Positions 23,732-35,192 of a stretch of 64,000 nucleotides of DNA are shown one piece after another (the first letter of the stretch is position 1; each line of letters opens with the position of its first letter). Source of the DNA: Metopolophium dirhodum (lineage: Eukaryota; Arthropoda; Insecta; Hemiptera; Aphididae); assembly GCF_019925205.1 (NCBI RefSeq), contig NC_083561.1:14507217-14571216 (forward strand), given 5' to 3'. Below the pieces are notes generated by a model, which ran no database searches, was not told the DNA's origin, and saw only the letters and a list, made by a program, of their open reading frames with translations. The position numbers were made by a program, and so were the translations under genes.

Positions 23732-26700
23732 ATGGCAATCATCGAACAATTAAGTGACGTAAGAACATGTTTGTTAAAATTAATTGAATTAGGTACCTAT
23801 TTACATACCTAATAAAAATATATACTTTACAATTTAAAAAAATGTCAGCGCAGTATTTGTTGTCTCTTTAGCCCACGCGCAATATAATATACCTATTGCC
23901 TAGCAAATTTGGGTTCATTGGAACCAACCTTAAATTTTTAGAATCGACTTATTTATTATCAAATTTTAAGTTTAGATCTTTATGTGTTTGTACGTTGGAT
24001 AGGTTTTTTTTACGATTTTTCACTTTTTCTGCCATATATAAGAATTTATAATACTATACAGTTCAGTGTATTTAACATAGGTTAGGTTAGCCTACCTTTT
24101 TTTCCCTAGTTTTTCCAAGTCATCACTACATGGGAGCCGGACTGCTTTCACATGGTTTATCTCCCATGTAGCATCGTTTATTAAGTCAATAATTTATACA
24201 ATTTCTATTGATCTCGTGTGTCTAAGTTTACTTTCCCCAGCAAAGAGGTATTACATAGGTATCTACTTACTCATGTCATCACATCCATTAATAATAAAAT
24301 ATTGTAATCCAACAAACCTAGATAATGTTCTGAACATAGAGTGATAATAATAATGACTCGTGTCATTATGTCAATTTACTCAACACAGTGCCTAAATGTC
24401 CCAATACAAAAGTTAACAGCTTACGATTTGTTGTGCTTATTGCTGACGTCCGCTTAATCTACATAATATTAAATTACTTATACCTATGATAATATTTTAG
24501 GTTTGGAAACAATTTATATCATTTGAATCTATTTCGGAATTATGGAAAAATCAGCCAACATACTTATTAGTCCAGATGTTATTTATTATGGGAGGAGCAG
24601 TAACACTTATACACGGTAAGATACAAAAAGTATTAAGAGGACGTGATAGTGTGATACCCGCTTTATATTAATTACAACAGGCCAGTGGCATACTGGTATT
24701 CATTAGGTATCTGACTTACTAAATTTAACAGGACATCCTACACTATGCTATTGCTACCACAAATAAATTCAATTTTGTGATGCTACTAAATAGTAAGTAA
24801 ATCAAATACTTTTATACACAACTTAAGAGGACGTGATACCCGCATGTGTTGTCTCCGTCTTACAAGTGCGTAACATAGCAAATTTTACGCTCAGAAAAAC
24901 ACGTGTAGCTCCGTTAATTTAAAAATTAGAGTGAATTGGCCTCTTATAAAATCTAAAGGTAAGATTATTATCTAGGCAACCTCGTAGGCTTTTTAGTATA
25001 TTTTAATTTTAAAGCGAGTTATGAGTATTATAAGATGTATAAAAAATTTACGATTTTAAAATACTCATAACTCGCGTTAATATACTGACCGGTTGTAATT
25101 AATAAAACTTAGAAGATGGTCATTGCCCATTGCACATTAATTACATGTAATATAAATTAGTACACAAGAATAATTAATTCATTAAATGAAACTATCCATG
25201 CAGTGGCGGAATTATGGGGGGGGGGGGATATATCTCCCCAGAGGCTTTTTTTCTAGAATAACCATAATTAAATTCCCGTAAGCACTTGGCTTTAAACGAT
25301 TTTAAGGTAAGAAATTTTTTAAAATGAGAAATAAGAATTCATGGATATTATCATATTTGAGATTATTTTTATTTTACTAGTAATTATAAAACTACGATAG
25401 CTCAACAATTACAATACCTATATGACAAGACAATTGTTCCTACAGCTCACGGACTAAGATAAAATGGACTGGAGACGACATGGTCTGTGGGAGTTGGGGG
25501 ACGGCCACGAAAAGGTGTGCTTTGCCTTTTGTATATACATTCGTAGCCGTGATAAGCTGCTTGAATGGACTTACGATGTTAACAGTGCATCGGGACATTA
25601 AGTTAAACCCCTATGACGTACTGGATATTTTGGCGAAAAAAACAAAAAGGAAAATTGACTTGATATCATAACTTATTAAAAATACATTTAATCTTATTTA
25701 GGTAATTGTTTACTTTATTGTCTTTGAAAACCATTATTTACCTCATTTAATTAATAATAATAAATTAATATAATATTATGATATATGAGATTTAATAGTC
25801 AAGGAGGTTGTGGGGGCATAGCCCCCCACTAGAACGATAATATAAATTTATATCCCACCCCAGAACCAATTCCAAATTACGCCACTGTATCTGTGAAAAG
25901 TAAATATTCATTGAAACATTACTCTTTTAGCACTTACTAATGGAGGAAGACGTCCTATACTTTGGTTATGCATAATTTGTCATGGTTTGGTTGTTGAGAG
26001 TATATGTTATATTATGCCTGAAATAGACAATTTTTGGCATAGTACTGCACCAGTTATGTTTTTCAGACATAGGCTTCCGTTGTACGTCATAATCTTATGT
26101 AAGTATTGCATTTCTAAGTTTGTACAGTTTGTCTCAGACATTTTTTTAATTTTACAGATTCAGTATTTTATTACATAGCAATTGAAATAGCGTACAGGAC
26201 AAACAAAACAAAAGTAGGTTTTATAGTTACTGTAGGATTAAATGTATTTTTGATTGATTTACCATATGATATAATGGGTATAAAATTTGTTCATTGGACT
26301 TGGCATGATACAGACCCAAACATAGAGGACCGAATGTATTGGGTACCATGGACTTCTTATTATTTTCATATGGTGTTTTCTGCAAGCTTTGTTTTTTGGT
26401 TTTTCATAAAAGGTGTAAATCTTGACCAAACATATACATCCAGAACGGAGATCTTAACTTCTCTAAAAGCAATATTCCTTAGTACACCCTGCGGAATATT
26501 ATGTTTTTCTGTACTGTATCACCCATTACATGATCTGTGTGATGTCCCAACACAAACAATAACAGTGTTTTTAATGTCATTATACATTATGTTGTCTATT
26601 TTTAAACGCAAACCTAGAAAAATGTTTCACCGTCCATCTACTATGATTTTGTATCTTATTGTGTACTATGCTACATTTTTGTGTTTTGCAATATGGGGTA

Positions 26701-27970
26701 AACCGGAAAATGAAATTTCAATTGGACCTCATGAAGAAATTGGTCCGTGCAATATTACTGTTTCATCTTTTGGAACAGTAAGTATTTAATAAATAGTAAG
26801 GTTTGGAACTACAGTAAATAATCATACCAGAAATAAAAATTTAAAATACTAAAAATAGCGAAAATTCAATATAAAATATCATCTTTTCATAATACACTAT
26901 TATGGTACTATTCGTGTTATACACTTAATCAATATTTTTTTATTATTAGAAAAAATAGTTTATTTATTTATGAAAATTAAAACATTTGACACATTTTGTT
27001 TTAAAACCAATTTAAGTTATTAGAAGAGCGCAGATTTATATGCATTAAAACCAACCAAATGTGTACTAAGATTGTTTCTTTATAATGTTTGTTTTGTAAG
27101 GAAAAACTACAATAAAATATCAAAAATGTATCTCAAAAGGAATTTACTTAAATAGCTATATCATGTTTTGTTGATAGTTTCAATCTATGAAAAAAAAAAA
27201 ATGTATTCCCGAAATTGTTTACTTACACATATTAATTGAAATTATGAAAATAAATTTTTTTTTCTATAATTACTAAAGTAATTATTTTCAATTTTGTCTA
27301 AAAAACACCAAAATATGCACTAAGATGAAATTAATAAAATGGTAAAATAAGCCCTTAAAGTAAATATGCAAATGCATACAAATCTGCGCTGTTGTTATTA
27401 GTATATCATGCTAAATAATTTAGTTTGGTGTATACCTAAAGGCAAATACAACCTCATTAAAATTATAGTTAATTATCCTGTTATACAACTTAAATGTGAG
27501 AATATTATCAGGGTCTCAAGACTATTTTGTGTATATTTTAATTTTGAAGCAAGTTATGAGCGTTTCAAATTTCACAAGATACTTAGAATTATAAAATGAT
27601 CAGTTTTAAAATTTGAAAAAATAGATAAATTGGCTATTGCAAGATGGAAATAATAGGGAAAATGGGTATGTTTATAAATTGGGTTCCAAGCCTTTATGTT
27701 AAATTATTTTCATTTTACAAAATTGTTTTAATTATATTTTAGGAATTAAAAAAACGTAAATATTTATGTATTGAAGACTATAATGAAGATTTTGATTTCC
27801 ATTGTGTGAATGATGTCCCTTCTCAACATAGCCTAATGTATACAATATGTGGAACACCTTTTAAGAATCGGACTGAATATATAATTTTATTAATCACAAT
27901 CATTATAGTAGCATTTACACATTTCAATGAATCATTTAAAATAATAAAACAAACTAAAAAATCTCATTGA
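23732..27970 (+). CDS. multi-pass membrane protein of unknown function
   Basis: Five exons: 23732-23758, 24501-24615, 25931-26098, 26158-26777 and 27743-27970. They give 385 aa with agreeing phases. The first exon holds only nine codons (MAIIEQLSD) with donor GTAAGA. About seven or eight hydrophobic stretches can be seen, for example around LLVQMLFIMGGAVTLI, VGFIVTVGLNVFLI, MVFSASFVFWFFI, IFLSTPCGILCFSVL, ITVFLMSLYIMLSIF, MILYLIVYYATFLCFAIW and YIILLITIIIVAF. Distinctive loops include DLPYDIMGIKFVHWTWHDTD followed by WVPWTSYYFH, and a cysteine-bearing part after the last exon junction. The tryptophan/histidine-rich loop reminds me of the DUF7802 family of invertebrate membrane proteins, but I cannot confirm this. 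There is no signal peptide. Introns carry a TTAA half-element, a hAT remnant and a MITE. Confidence 0.85.
24827..25080 (+). mobile_element. TTAA MITE, truncated copy
   Basis: It starts at a TTAA with GAGGACGTGATACCCGCATG and GTCTCCGTCTTACAAGTGCG, matching the left half of 20689-21154 and the reverse of 48658-48885. It passes the central AAAGCGAGTTATGAGTAT part and ends soon after, so the right half is missing. A shorter fragment of the same start lies near 24636-24675. Confidence 0.65.
25201..25887 (+). mobile_element. hAT element remnant with transposase C-terminus
   Basis: Ends are CAGTGGCGGAATTA and the inverted TAATTTACGCCACTG-like terminus (reads AATTACGCCACTG). The flanks TATCCATG and TATCTGTG match at 6 of 8 positions. 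Inside, 25480-25671 reads through LTMLTVHRDIKLN...VLDILAKKTKRKIDLI, which looks like the C-terminal dimerisation tail of hAT transposases of the zinc-finger (TTF/ZMYM-like) type. The rest of the transposase is gone. G and C tracts lie near both ends. It sits in intron 2 of the membrane-protein gene. Confidence 0.65.
27027..27390. mobile_element. MITE with AGCGCAGATTTNTATGCA ends
   Basis: 364 bp in intron 4 of the membrane-protein gene. The left end AGCGCAGATTTATATGCATT and the right end (reversed) AGCGCAGATTTGTATGCATT differ at one base. AT-rich, no ORF. Target duplication not clear. Confidence 0.7.
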
Positions 27971-28294
27971 TAATATCAAAAGTTTATTATTAAGCTAGAG
28001 AAATACGAAAATAATAATAAAAGTACAAATTTAACTGTTGACATATAAAGTATTCATCAAATATTTTAAATCTGTTCTATACCTCATATTTATCTGGTTG
28101 ATGTAGTAATTCTTGAAATCGTTCTAGTCGATTATAAATTTTTATTATTTATAACAATTTTTTTTTTTAATATTGCCAGTTTTGTAGATAATAGACATTG
28201 TATGGTAATGAGGTATAAAAAAACTAAGATGCGTTTACATGTAATGTGATTTATAAATAAAATATAAACTTATATTATATAAAATAATAAGTAG

Positions 28295-31200
28295 TTAATA
28301 GTAGTCTCTGAAATTCTCTAGACCACCTGTCTGCTGTTGATAGACTTCAATTGTATCCCCTTCTTCCATCTCTAGGGACGATGGAGTATCAGCTTCGCTA
28401 ATGGCCTGGCCATCGAATCGAAATCGGACTGTAGCCATTGCCAAGCCCTAAAATATTACAATTTTGAATGAATTAAAAAAATATTGAAATTATAAATATT
28501 AAACCAGCATATAGGCTTAGTTAATACTATACTTTATTCAAAATAAGAACAGACCGGCCAGGCAGTGGACAATTCACTGATGTTTCCACTACAGCTGCTT
28601 TCACAAATCAGCCTAACATATTTGCCCTGCCTTTAAGAACTACCTGCCATGGCAAATGATCATTACAGACTAATTCACAAATTATGCAGAAAGCTTAGTT
28701 GTGATAAGCGAAGGCGGTCTACTTTTATTCTGAATGGAGTATAGCCTTACAGATAAATAAAAATACCAATATTTGAAATCAAAATACAAAATGACATAAT
28801 TAATTAAAAATTGTGCAGTCTTGGGAACGGTAAGACCACTGTGATTGGCCAGTAGTTAGCAGCGCACTAACGACAGCCAACAAAACTGCACTTGTGCGAA
28901 CAGGACGAGGTTTTTCATTCTTATTTGGTATAGATTATAGTATATCATTATTTAAGAAGACGCCACCCCATACTCATTGTTTTCGTCTCACAATAGTGCA
29001 AATTGGTAAATATCATTTATCAGTCCATGTAAAATCAATTTAGTTTTAATATTAGCAAATTCACATATTATTAAACCATGATATTTTAATTTTAAAGTGT
29101 AAAAAATTACAATCAATTAAAAAAAAAAACAACAGATAATAATGCTGTTATTAATATTATATCGATCACTAATAAAACTAGACATCAGAACTCTTGAATA
29201 CAAATCAGTTAACAGACTGATTAGTTAATAGAATACACTTGCAAACATTAAGTCTACAAGACAATAAATGCAGGTGTGATATTTCTTGCTTTTCTTAAGA
29301 GGATGTCAACACACTATTTGTTTTCTCTCTCTAGCCCACGCGCAACACAAAATGCATTTGCGCAGAATCGTTTTTTTCTGTTTTTAAGTAATCTTAGAGT
29401 AAAATCACTCATTACAAATAAGATTGAGAATAATATTTTTGAGGGAATGACATATCAATTTCTCTAAATATTGTTTCAAAACGATTTAAACATAATTAAA
29501 ATTTACAACATTTTTTTGTTTATTTTGAAAGTCGAACGGAGACAAGGCATGGGGGGGGGGGGGTGTAGCGTCATCTTAAAGACAAAATAATCATCCGTAT
29601 TTAATTCTTGTTTATGACTTTTAAAGTGCAGAGTTTGATGGTAATTCTAGTTGCATTATAGTTATTTTTAATTTAAATATTACAAAAATAAAATTAAAAC
29701 CATATTATTGTCTGCACAGCGATTATTTCTTGTGCATTTGAATTATTTATACTTTAGACTAACAGACTAACAGATCAACAAAATATAATTATTTTAGCTT
29801 TGACATATTTTTGAGCCTAACTCACCTCTACAAATCATTTGTCAATATTCATTTATGGTACTTATTTCAAATGATTTGGAAGTATCGAAAATGTAATTGG
29901 TATAAATATACATAAATTATATTTACTACTGAATATATTTATTTTTTGCTAATAAAATAGTAAAACCCAGTTGCATTGAGCAACAATTACTCGCTACTAC
30001 CAAATTTCCATAATGTAATAAACCAACTCGTACACAAGTAAAATTGAAGATCGAGCTACTTTTCAGATATTCTACTCTCCAGCAAAGTGAAATTGTTTTT
30101 TGTAATCAACATGGCTATAACAATGTCTAGTGTGTCAACATTCAGTAGTAGTCACAATTTAGAAAGTTTAATGTCTCAAATGTCATCACTTATCAGATTA
30201 GTTTCCACATGCTCATGACTAAGGTTTGGATTTGAAGGCTTTTTTTTTTAAATAATAAAAGAGAAATAAATTTAATATAAAAATGTGTCATTTAATATTG
30301 TAAGATGACAAACATATTTTTTTACTTATAAATGCCTTTAATGCAGTGGTACTTTTAAGGACGGTGACCCAATTTTATCTCCGAAAATCCATCGTAACCC
30401 ACATGGTTTATTTACAAGTTTAAAAATTAATTCTAAAAACAAAATTTGAGTAGGTACTATTATTATAATTTATTACTTTATTAAATTATAAAGAATACAT
30501 TTCCTAGAATCTACGTAATTCAAAAATATTCATGCGACCTACAGTTTGAGAAATGCTGCTTTAATGTGTTTAATTTTCAATTGATTTAATAGATTTAAAT
30601 AAGACATACGATTAAGCAGTACAAATCAGATTTTCTGAAGACTGCTTTGTCGTTTGCAGTTAATTATTTTTAATGGGTTTTATTATCGGCGATATTTATT
30701 GATATCGCTAAATACTTTACCGAGTATTTGGTATGGCCAGTTAATTTAACGCTTATAAAAGTTCCCATATTACCTATCTATGTATTAAAATATGTTCATA
30801 ATGCATATATACTATAGATTTAAAAAAATTGTTCGTCAGTCCACCCCGATAATTTTCGTAGATGCAGAAAGAGCATTTTCTATGTACAAAAATAGTTTAA
30901 AGTAGATGGTAGTTCATTTTTTTTTTGTAATTGCTTTTTTTATATAAATTAAAAATGCTTTTTTTTTTTATTGATTATATTGCCTTAAAATCCGAACCCT
31001 ACTAATGACTTTGTTTGGTGACAATCAATGAGTAAATTTGCGCAATGTAAAATATCCCTAAGTAAATGCTTGATTTAATACATTTAATTTAAATTATTAC
31101 AAGGGTCATTTAGTCTAAAATTCAGTAACTGGAATTATCATGGTTACAATATAATAAAATATTATTTAGTAGTTTATACTTACTGTTCTTTCACAATATG

Positions 31201-32741
31201 CGTTCATAAGCTTTTTCAAAGGAGTGTGCTTCTTGATCTTAAATTGCACTACAGCATTGTCCTGCCCAAGCACTTTCAAATTTATATGTTCAGGAGCATC
31301 CTATAATACATGACGTTATTTTTAGTATTGATTGGGTGGTATAAATACCGACATTTAAATTTGTACCAAATTAATTCATAATCAAATGTTATAATTCTGA
31401 ATAGACTCTAGGAACATTCAACATAATTTGCATGATTATGAACAAATAATGGCTGGGCAAGTTAATGGTATTTTTTTAACTCAGTTAAGTTAAGTTACGT
31501 ATTCTTTTGTTTTCAATTAAATTTAAAGTAAAGTTAATCGACATTTTTAATACTTGAATTAAGTTAGAATTATGTCAACAAATACGGTTAACTTTAAAAT
31601 AATAATAATAAAAAAATGCATTTAAGAGGTATTATTTAACAAAATAAGTGATTATCACTTGAATAAAAAATAATTAATGATTAATAAGTAATGAATAAGT
31701 ATTATGATTTATGAATATAATTTGTGTCATGGATGTCTTCATACGGGCGACTATTGTTACCCCTGTATTAATATTTGTAAGTAACTTATTAATACAATAT
31801 ATCTTATTTTTTTTCCTGATAATATTTTCTGTATTCAGCAAACTTATAATAATTATTATTAAGGATGCCACACAGTGCAGCGGTGACGGTAAAATTCTTG
31901 GCGGTAAAATTGTGTCCAGACTCATTTTGTTGTAACCGCTACCGCCACCGCTGCAGTGGGTGGGGACCTTAAACCGAAAATCCGTAATAAACAAAATATT
32001 ATTCAGAATAGAAGTATTCAAAATTAACTTAATTAGGAAAATATAGAAACATTGAGTTGATTTCAAGTTAATGTAGATGCAAATGAGTTTAAGTTAATTA
32101 AAACACCGAACTAATAAGTTAAAATTCATTTATTAACTCTTTAATGCCCAGCCTTGTTATGAACTAATAATATCTGTTGATCGTCAGGAGACGACTTATC
32201 GTGCCAAATATAATCAATGTTAACGATAATAGTTGTGTCAACAGTATTGAGATGGGTCAATGATGGTGGTAAATTTCGCGCCGAAGGTATATTTCTTACA
32301 TCGTCACAACGAGCTTCAATTCGGTATCAGACGACGCCATGACCACCCATGGGTACGCAGTACGCAGCACTGACGCAGTTTAGAAAATCTCGATTGTTTA
32401 ACGAGACGAGATGGATATATTTTGTGAAGCAAACAATCGCGCGCAGCAATGAAAAAGAACCACCTAGTCGTTTGGGCCAGAAGCCGACACCGTGAAACTC
32501 TAAGTTTTAAAAAATGAAAATGCGTAGGTATTTGCGCGGGCATGACGCCGACCGGGAAGCGAGCACGAGGTGACGAGATGCGTCTCGCCGGGAAACACGT
32601 CGAAACGGGTGAGGTACAAAAGGGACCAGTCACGGATGTTGGACACCATCAAACACACGATGTAACTCGTGTCTCGTGTTATGGATTATAGCGCGCTTAT
32701 GTCGAACTCGTGTTTATACTTACACCCTTGTCCACGGCCAT
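28295..32741 (-). CDS. smt3: small ubiquitin-related modifier (SUMO)
   Basis: Three exons: 32724-32741 (18 nt, MAVDKG, donor GTAAGT), 31184-31300 and 28295-28447. All are in phase 0 and give 95 aa. The core reads DAPEHINLKVLGQDNAVVQF, KIKKHTPLKKLMNAYCER, RFRFDGQ and SLEMEEGDTIEVYQQQTGG: a ubiquitin-like fold of the SUMO-2/3 and fly Smt3 type. The diglycine is at 86-87, followed by an eight-residue tail (LENFRDYY) that a SUMO protease must remove before E1/E2 conjugation to lysines of mainly nuclear targets. No VKxE-type lysine stands out in the very short N-terminus. The start was chosen because ATGG in a CAAAA context is followed by the only good phase-0 donor upstream. The gene symbol follows the fly orthologue. 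Confidence 0.95.
28527..28744. mobile_element. mariner-like MITE in SUMO intron
   Basis: 218 bp. Terminal inverted repeats of about 30 bp: left CTATACTTTATTCAAAATAA then AGACCGGC; right, reversed, CTATACTCCATTCAGAATAA then AGACCGCC. The flanking bases are consistent with a TA target. No ORF. Confidence 0.65.
29294..29577. mobile_element. short TTAA-flanked element
   Basis: It starts CTTAAGAGGATGTCAACACA and ends TGTAGCGTCATCTTAA. The ends are inverted and similar to, but distinct from, the MITE at 20689-21154. A GGGGGGGGGGGG run lies just inside the right end. A related start (TTAAGAAGACGCCACCCC) occurs at 28951. Confidence 0.5.
30344..30558. mobile_element. hAT MITE with perfect 8-bp target duplication
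   Basis: 215 bp starting CAGTGGTACTTTTAAGGACG and ending TTTGAGAAATGCTG. CTTTAATG flanks it exactly on both sides (30336-30343 and 30559-30566). CAGNGG ends plus an 8-bp duplication identify hAT. It lies in intron 2 of SUMO. Confidence 0.8.
31450..32154. mobile_element. element with GGCTGGGCA inverted ends in SUMO intron 1
   Basis: The left end GGCTGGGCAAGTTAA and the reversed right end GGCTGGGCATTAAAG are inverted. The flanks TTATGAACAAATAAT and TTATGAACTAATAAT form a 15-bp direct repeat with one mismatch, though two or three extra bases lie beside the right copy. The interior is rich in TTAACTTAA words and carries the smaller MITE at 31863-31968. No real ORF. Confidence 0.55.
31863..31968. 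mobile_element. 106-bp GC-rich MITE nested in a larger element
   Basis: Both ends carry CAGTGCAGCGGTG-type inverted repeats of about 27 bp (left CACACAGTGCAGCGGTGACGG; right, reversed, CACCCACTGCAGCGGTGGCGG). TTAA stands on each side. GC-rich against AT-rich surroundings. The class could be piggyBac-like (TTAA) or PIF/Harbinger-like (TTA). Confidence 0.65.
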
Positions 32742-33320
32742 TTTTGATGGTTGATTTTATTGAGTGCGTACAAAATTGGAGAACAGTCTTACGACGGCGA
32801 GTGTGAAATATGTGGATTCAATTGTTCCTATGAAACAGTAAACAAAAATTAGTACGGTTGTGATTTGCAAAAATGAATATTTTACAGTATTACAAGTGTC
32901 ACTCACACACTATAGACCGGACGCCGAAGTATAGAGTATACAGTCTATACAGTCAAACAGGCAACAAACAAATGAAATCGAAGTGTGAGTTGCAGAATGC
33001 CGCGGTTAACCCGCGTACTCCGTACTATAAACAGTATGGATGGATCATTGTTGCCCCCGACGCGTCGGTTTTTAGGTTGGTACCACCATCGATGCGGCGT
33101 CAGTCCGGTTGTTTACAGTCAGCTAGTACAAGGAAATTAAATATTTTATTATTAAGTTTTAGGTTTCCTTTACAATCTATACATTTTTCGGTAGGGAGCA
33201 TCACCCTGGCGGCCTGGCTCCCCGGACTGCCAAGACCCGACAACCACCCCCCAGTCAAGAGTTACGAATCACGATTGGCCCAACCGAGATGTATCAACAA
33301 ACTTTCTTTTTAACCGTTTT
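32280..33320. promoter_or_regulatory. GC-richer region around the SUMO start
   Basis: CpG-containing sequence surrounds the SUMO first exon (32724-32741), in contrast with the AT-rich neighbourhood, and probably holds its promoter and 5' UTR. A 146-codon plus-strand frame at 32873-33313 lacks splice context and recognisable motifs; it could be part of a divergent transcript or chance. Confidence 0.45.
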
Positions 33321-33931
33321 TTTTATAAAAATTAATATGGGAGTATGGACTCGACATTGTTTACAATAGTAAAAAATCAAGGTGATCAATATTTTTCACT
33401 TAATCCGCTGCTCAGTGCCGGTTCTTCAAATTTTCCGCAGTTCTATAAAATTTTAAAATTATATTTTATATATTACTATTAATTGCCATCTTAATAAATT
33501 ATAATACTTTTCCACTAATCTACTGTCCGATACCCATTTAGGGGAGAGGTTGATCCGATATATTACATCGAAAATGACTTCACAGGGAAAGTTCTCCTTG
33601 TAGAATTATCGAATTTTGATAACCGTTATTTCATCTGAAAGAAGACTTTCTTAATCCTCGTTCCTATAGAACTTAGAACTCTGATTTATTATTTTATTTA
33701 ATTTGTAAAATAAACTTAAAATAATCTTATTTTTAAAGACATAATATAAAGTTTGAAATTAAAACTTTGAAATATAGTATGTGTATTATATCATAATTAC
33801 ATTATTATTTATTACCCTATATTAGTTAAAGAATAATTTATCAATTTTGGTTGATCTACAGCCATGGTTCTGAGTGAATTATTTGGCTATCTGTTTTCAT
33901 CATGATTTGATACATGATACATGGATACTAT

Positions 33932-34093
33932 TATAGGCGCAAATTGACTAATTTTTTTGGGAGGACTCAAGCCCCCTCATATTGCTCAGTACCACAGAAT
34001 ATAAAAATTAGTACCAATTACTAGATTTTGAACTAGGGGGACTTGACCGACATTTGGGGGGACTAAGTCCCCCAAGCCCCCCTTTTTACACCA
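33932..34093. mobile_element. small C/G-tract element with target duplication
   Basis: It starts TATAGGCGCAAATTGACTAA and ends in CCCCCCTTTTTACACCA. ATGGATACTAT stands at both sides (33921-33931 and 34094-34104). Two complementary C-rich and G-rich blocks lie inside, plus a CCACAGAATATA word at 33992. It shares its start with the repeat at 18986. Confidence 0.55.
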
Positions 34094-34379
34094 ATGGATA
34101 CTATGATCGCCAAAGTCCAGACTTCAAGTCCGCGAAAGACGCACATGTCACTTGCTTACCCAAGTCATATTATTACCAAAGTACCAAACGCTGTACTATG
34201 TCACATGCTTATCGAAGGATCTGATCGTCTAAAAGTTCCGACCATGTTGGAAATATATTATGTGTTTTCATACAACTTGTTTGAGTTTGATACTCACGTT
34301 GTTTAAATATTTCTTCACTTTATCTATATAATAGTTTTCCACCTATAAATATATTTAGTTTGTATTTAGTATTTAGCAT

Positions 34380-34528
34380 CAGGGAGTTAGCTAAGGGGAC
34401 TATAGTCCCCCCCCCCCCACATTGACCATGTTGATCTTAGAATTTTATCAAGATTAATAAAAAAATAAAAAGTGTAAATAAAAGACATTGTATAGCCCCC
34501 CCATACAAAATTCCTGGCTACGCCACTC
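34380..34528. mobile_element. hAT-like MITE with perfect 8-bp duplication
   Basis: 149 bp flanked by TTTAGCAT on both sides (34372-34379 and 34529-34536). The ends are roughly inverted: AGTTAGCTAAGGGG at the left and, reversed, AGTGGCGTAGCCAGG at the right. C-rich runs inside each end. Confidence 0.65.
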
Positions 34529-35192
34529 TTTAGCATGTTATATCATGGTATTTAGTATGTATTATTACACTGTGGTTTTTACTAATGGTGTTAAATATCA
34601 ATAAAATTCTAATACAAGAAATATTAATAAATTATAATGTATACAATTTATGAAAAAACTAGTACTATTTTCATATAAAAAGTATATTTAGATTTAACTT
34701 CATTAATAATTTTAGAGGATTATCCTTTAAAAATGTTACTGTTTACTAATAATACCCTAAAATAATGATAAAAATATACCTTTTACGAATGTGAAGCTAC
34801 CAATATTTCTAATTCTCAATTATTTTTATGTTGTTTATTAAAAAGTAGAAACAGTAGGATAAAAATATAAGTCTCTAAAGCCTAGGTTAAGTACAACTTA
34901 TAAGTAGTCAAACCTCTTACTGGTTAACAAGAACCACAATTTAAAAAACTTGAAAATTAAAAAAAATAAAATTGTTCTCCAAACCAAATTATATAAAACC
35001 AAAACCATTAAAACATATGTTGGTTTAATACTTTGACACCAGTTTGCTTGAATTATTGTAAAAATACAAATATATTTTACCATAACTTAATATCTTTATA
35101 GAAACAATAAAATATGTTATTTAATTGTAATTTGTAATTGTTGAATACATTGCAATATTTTTAATCAAGATTTACATGTTTTGCTTATGTTA

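Noticed and set aside
31674..32066. 130-codon minus-strand frame
   Set aside because: It spans a transposable element with an internal MITE; the sequence is low-complexity translation of AT-rich repeat.
32316..32633. 105-codon minus-strand frame, and an ATG at 32338-32340 (MASSDTELK...) as the SUMO start
   Set aside because: It lies in SUMO intron 1. Its good donor (GTAAGA) gives the wrong phase for the SUMO second exon, while ATG at 32739-32741 with GTAAGT at 32718-32723 fits exactly.
32873..33313. 146-codon plus-strand frame
   Set aside because: No domain, no splice context, odd composition, and located in GC-richer promoter-like sequence. Probably chance, though a divergent transcript is possible.
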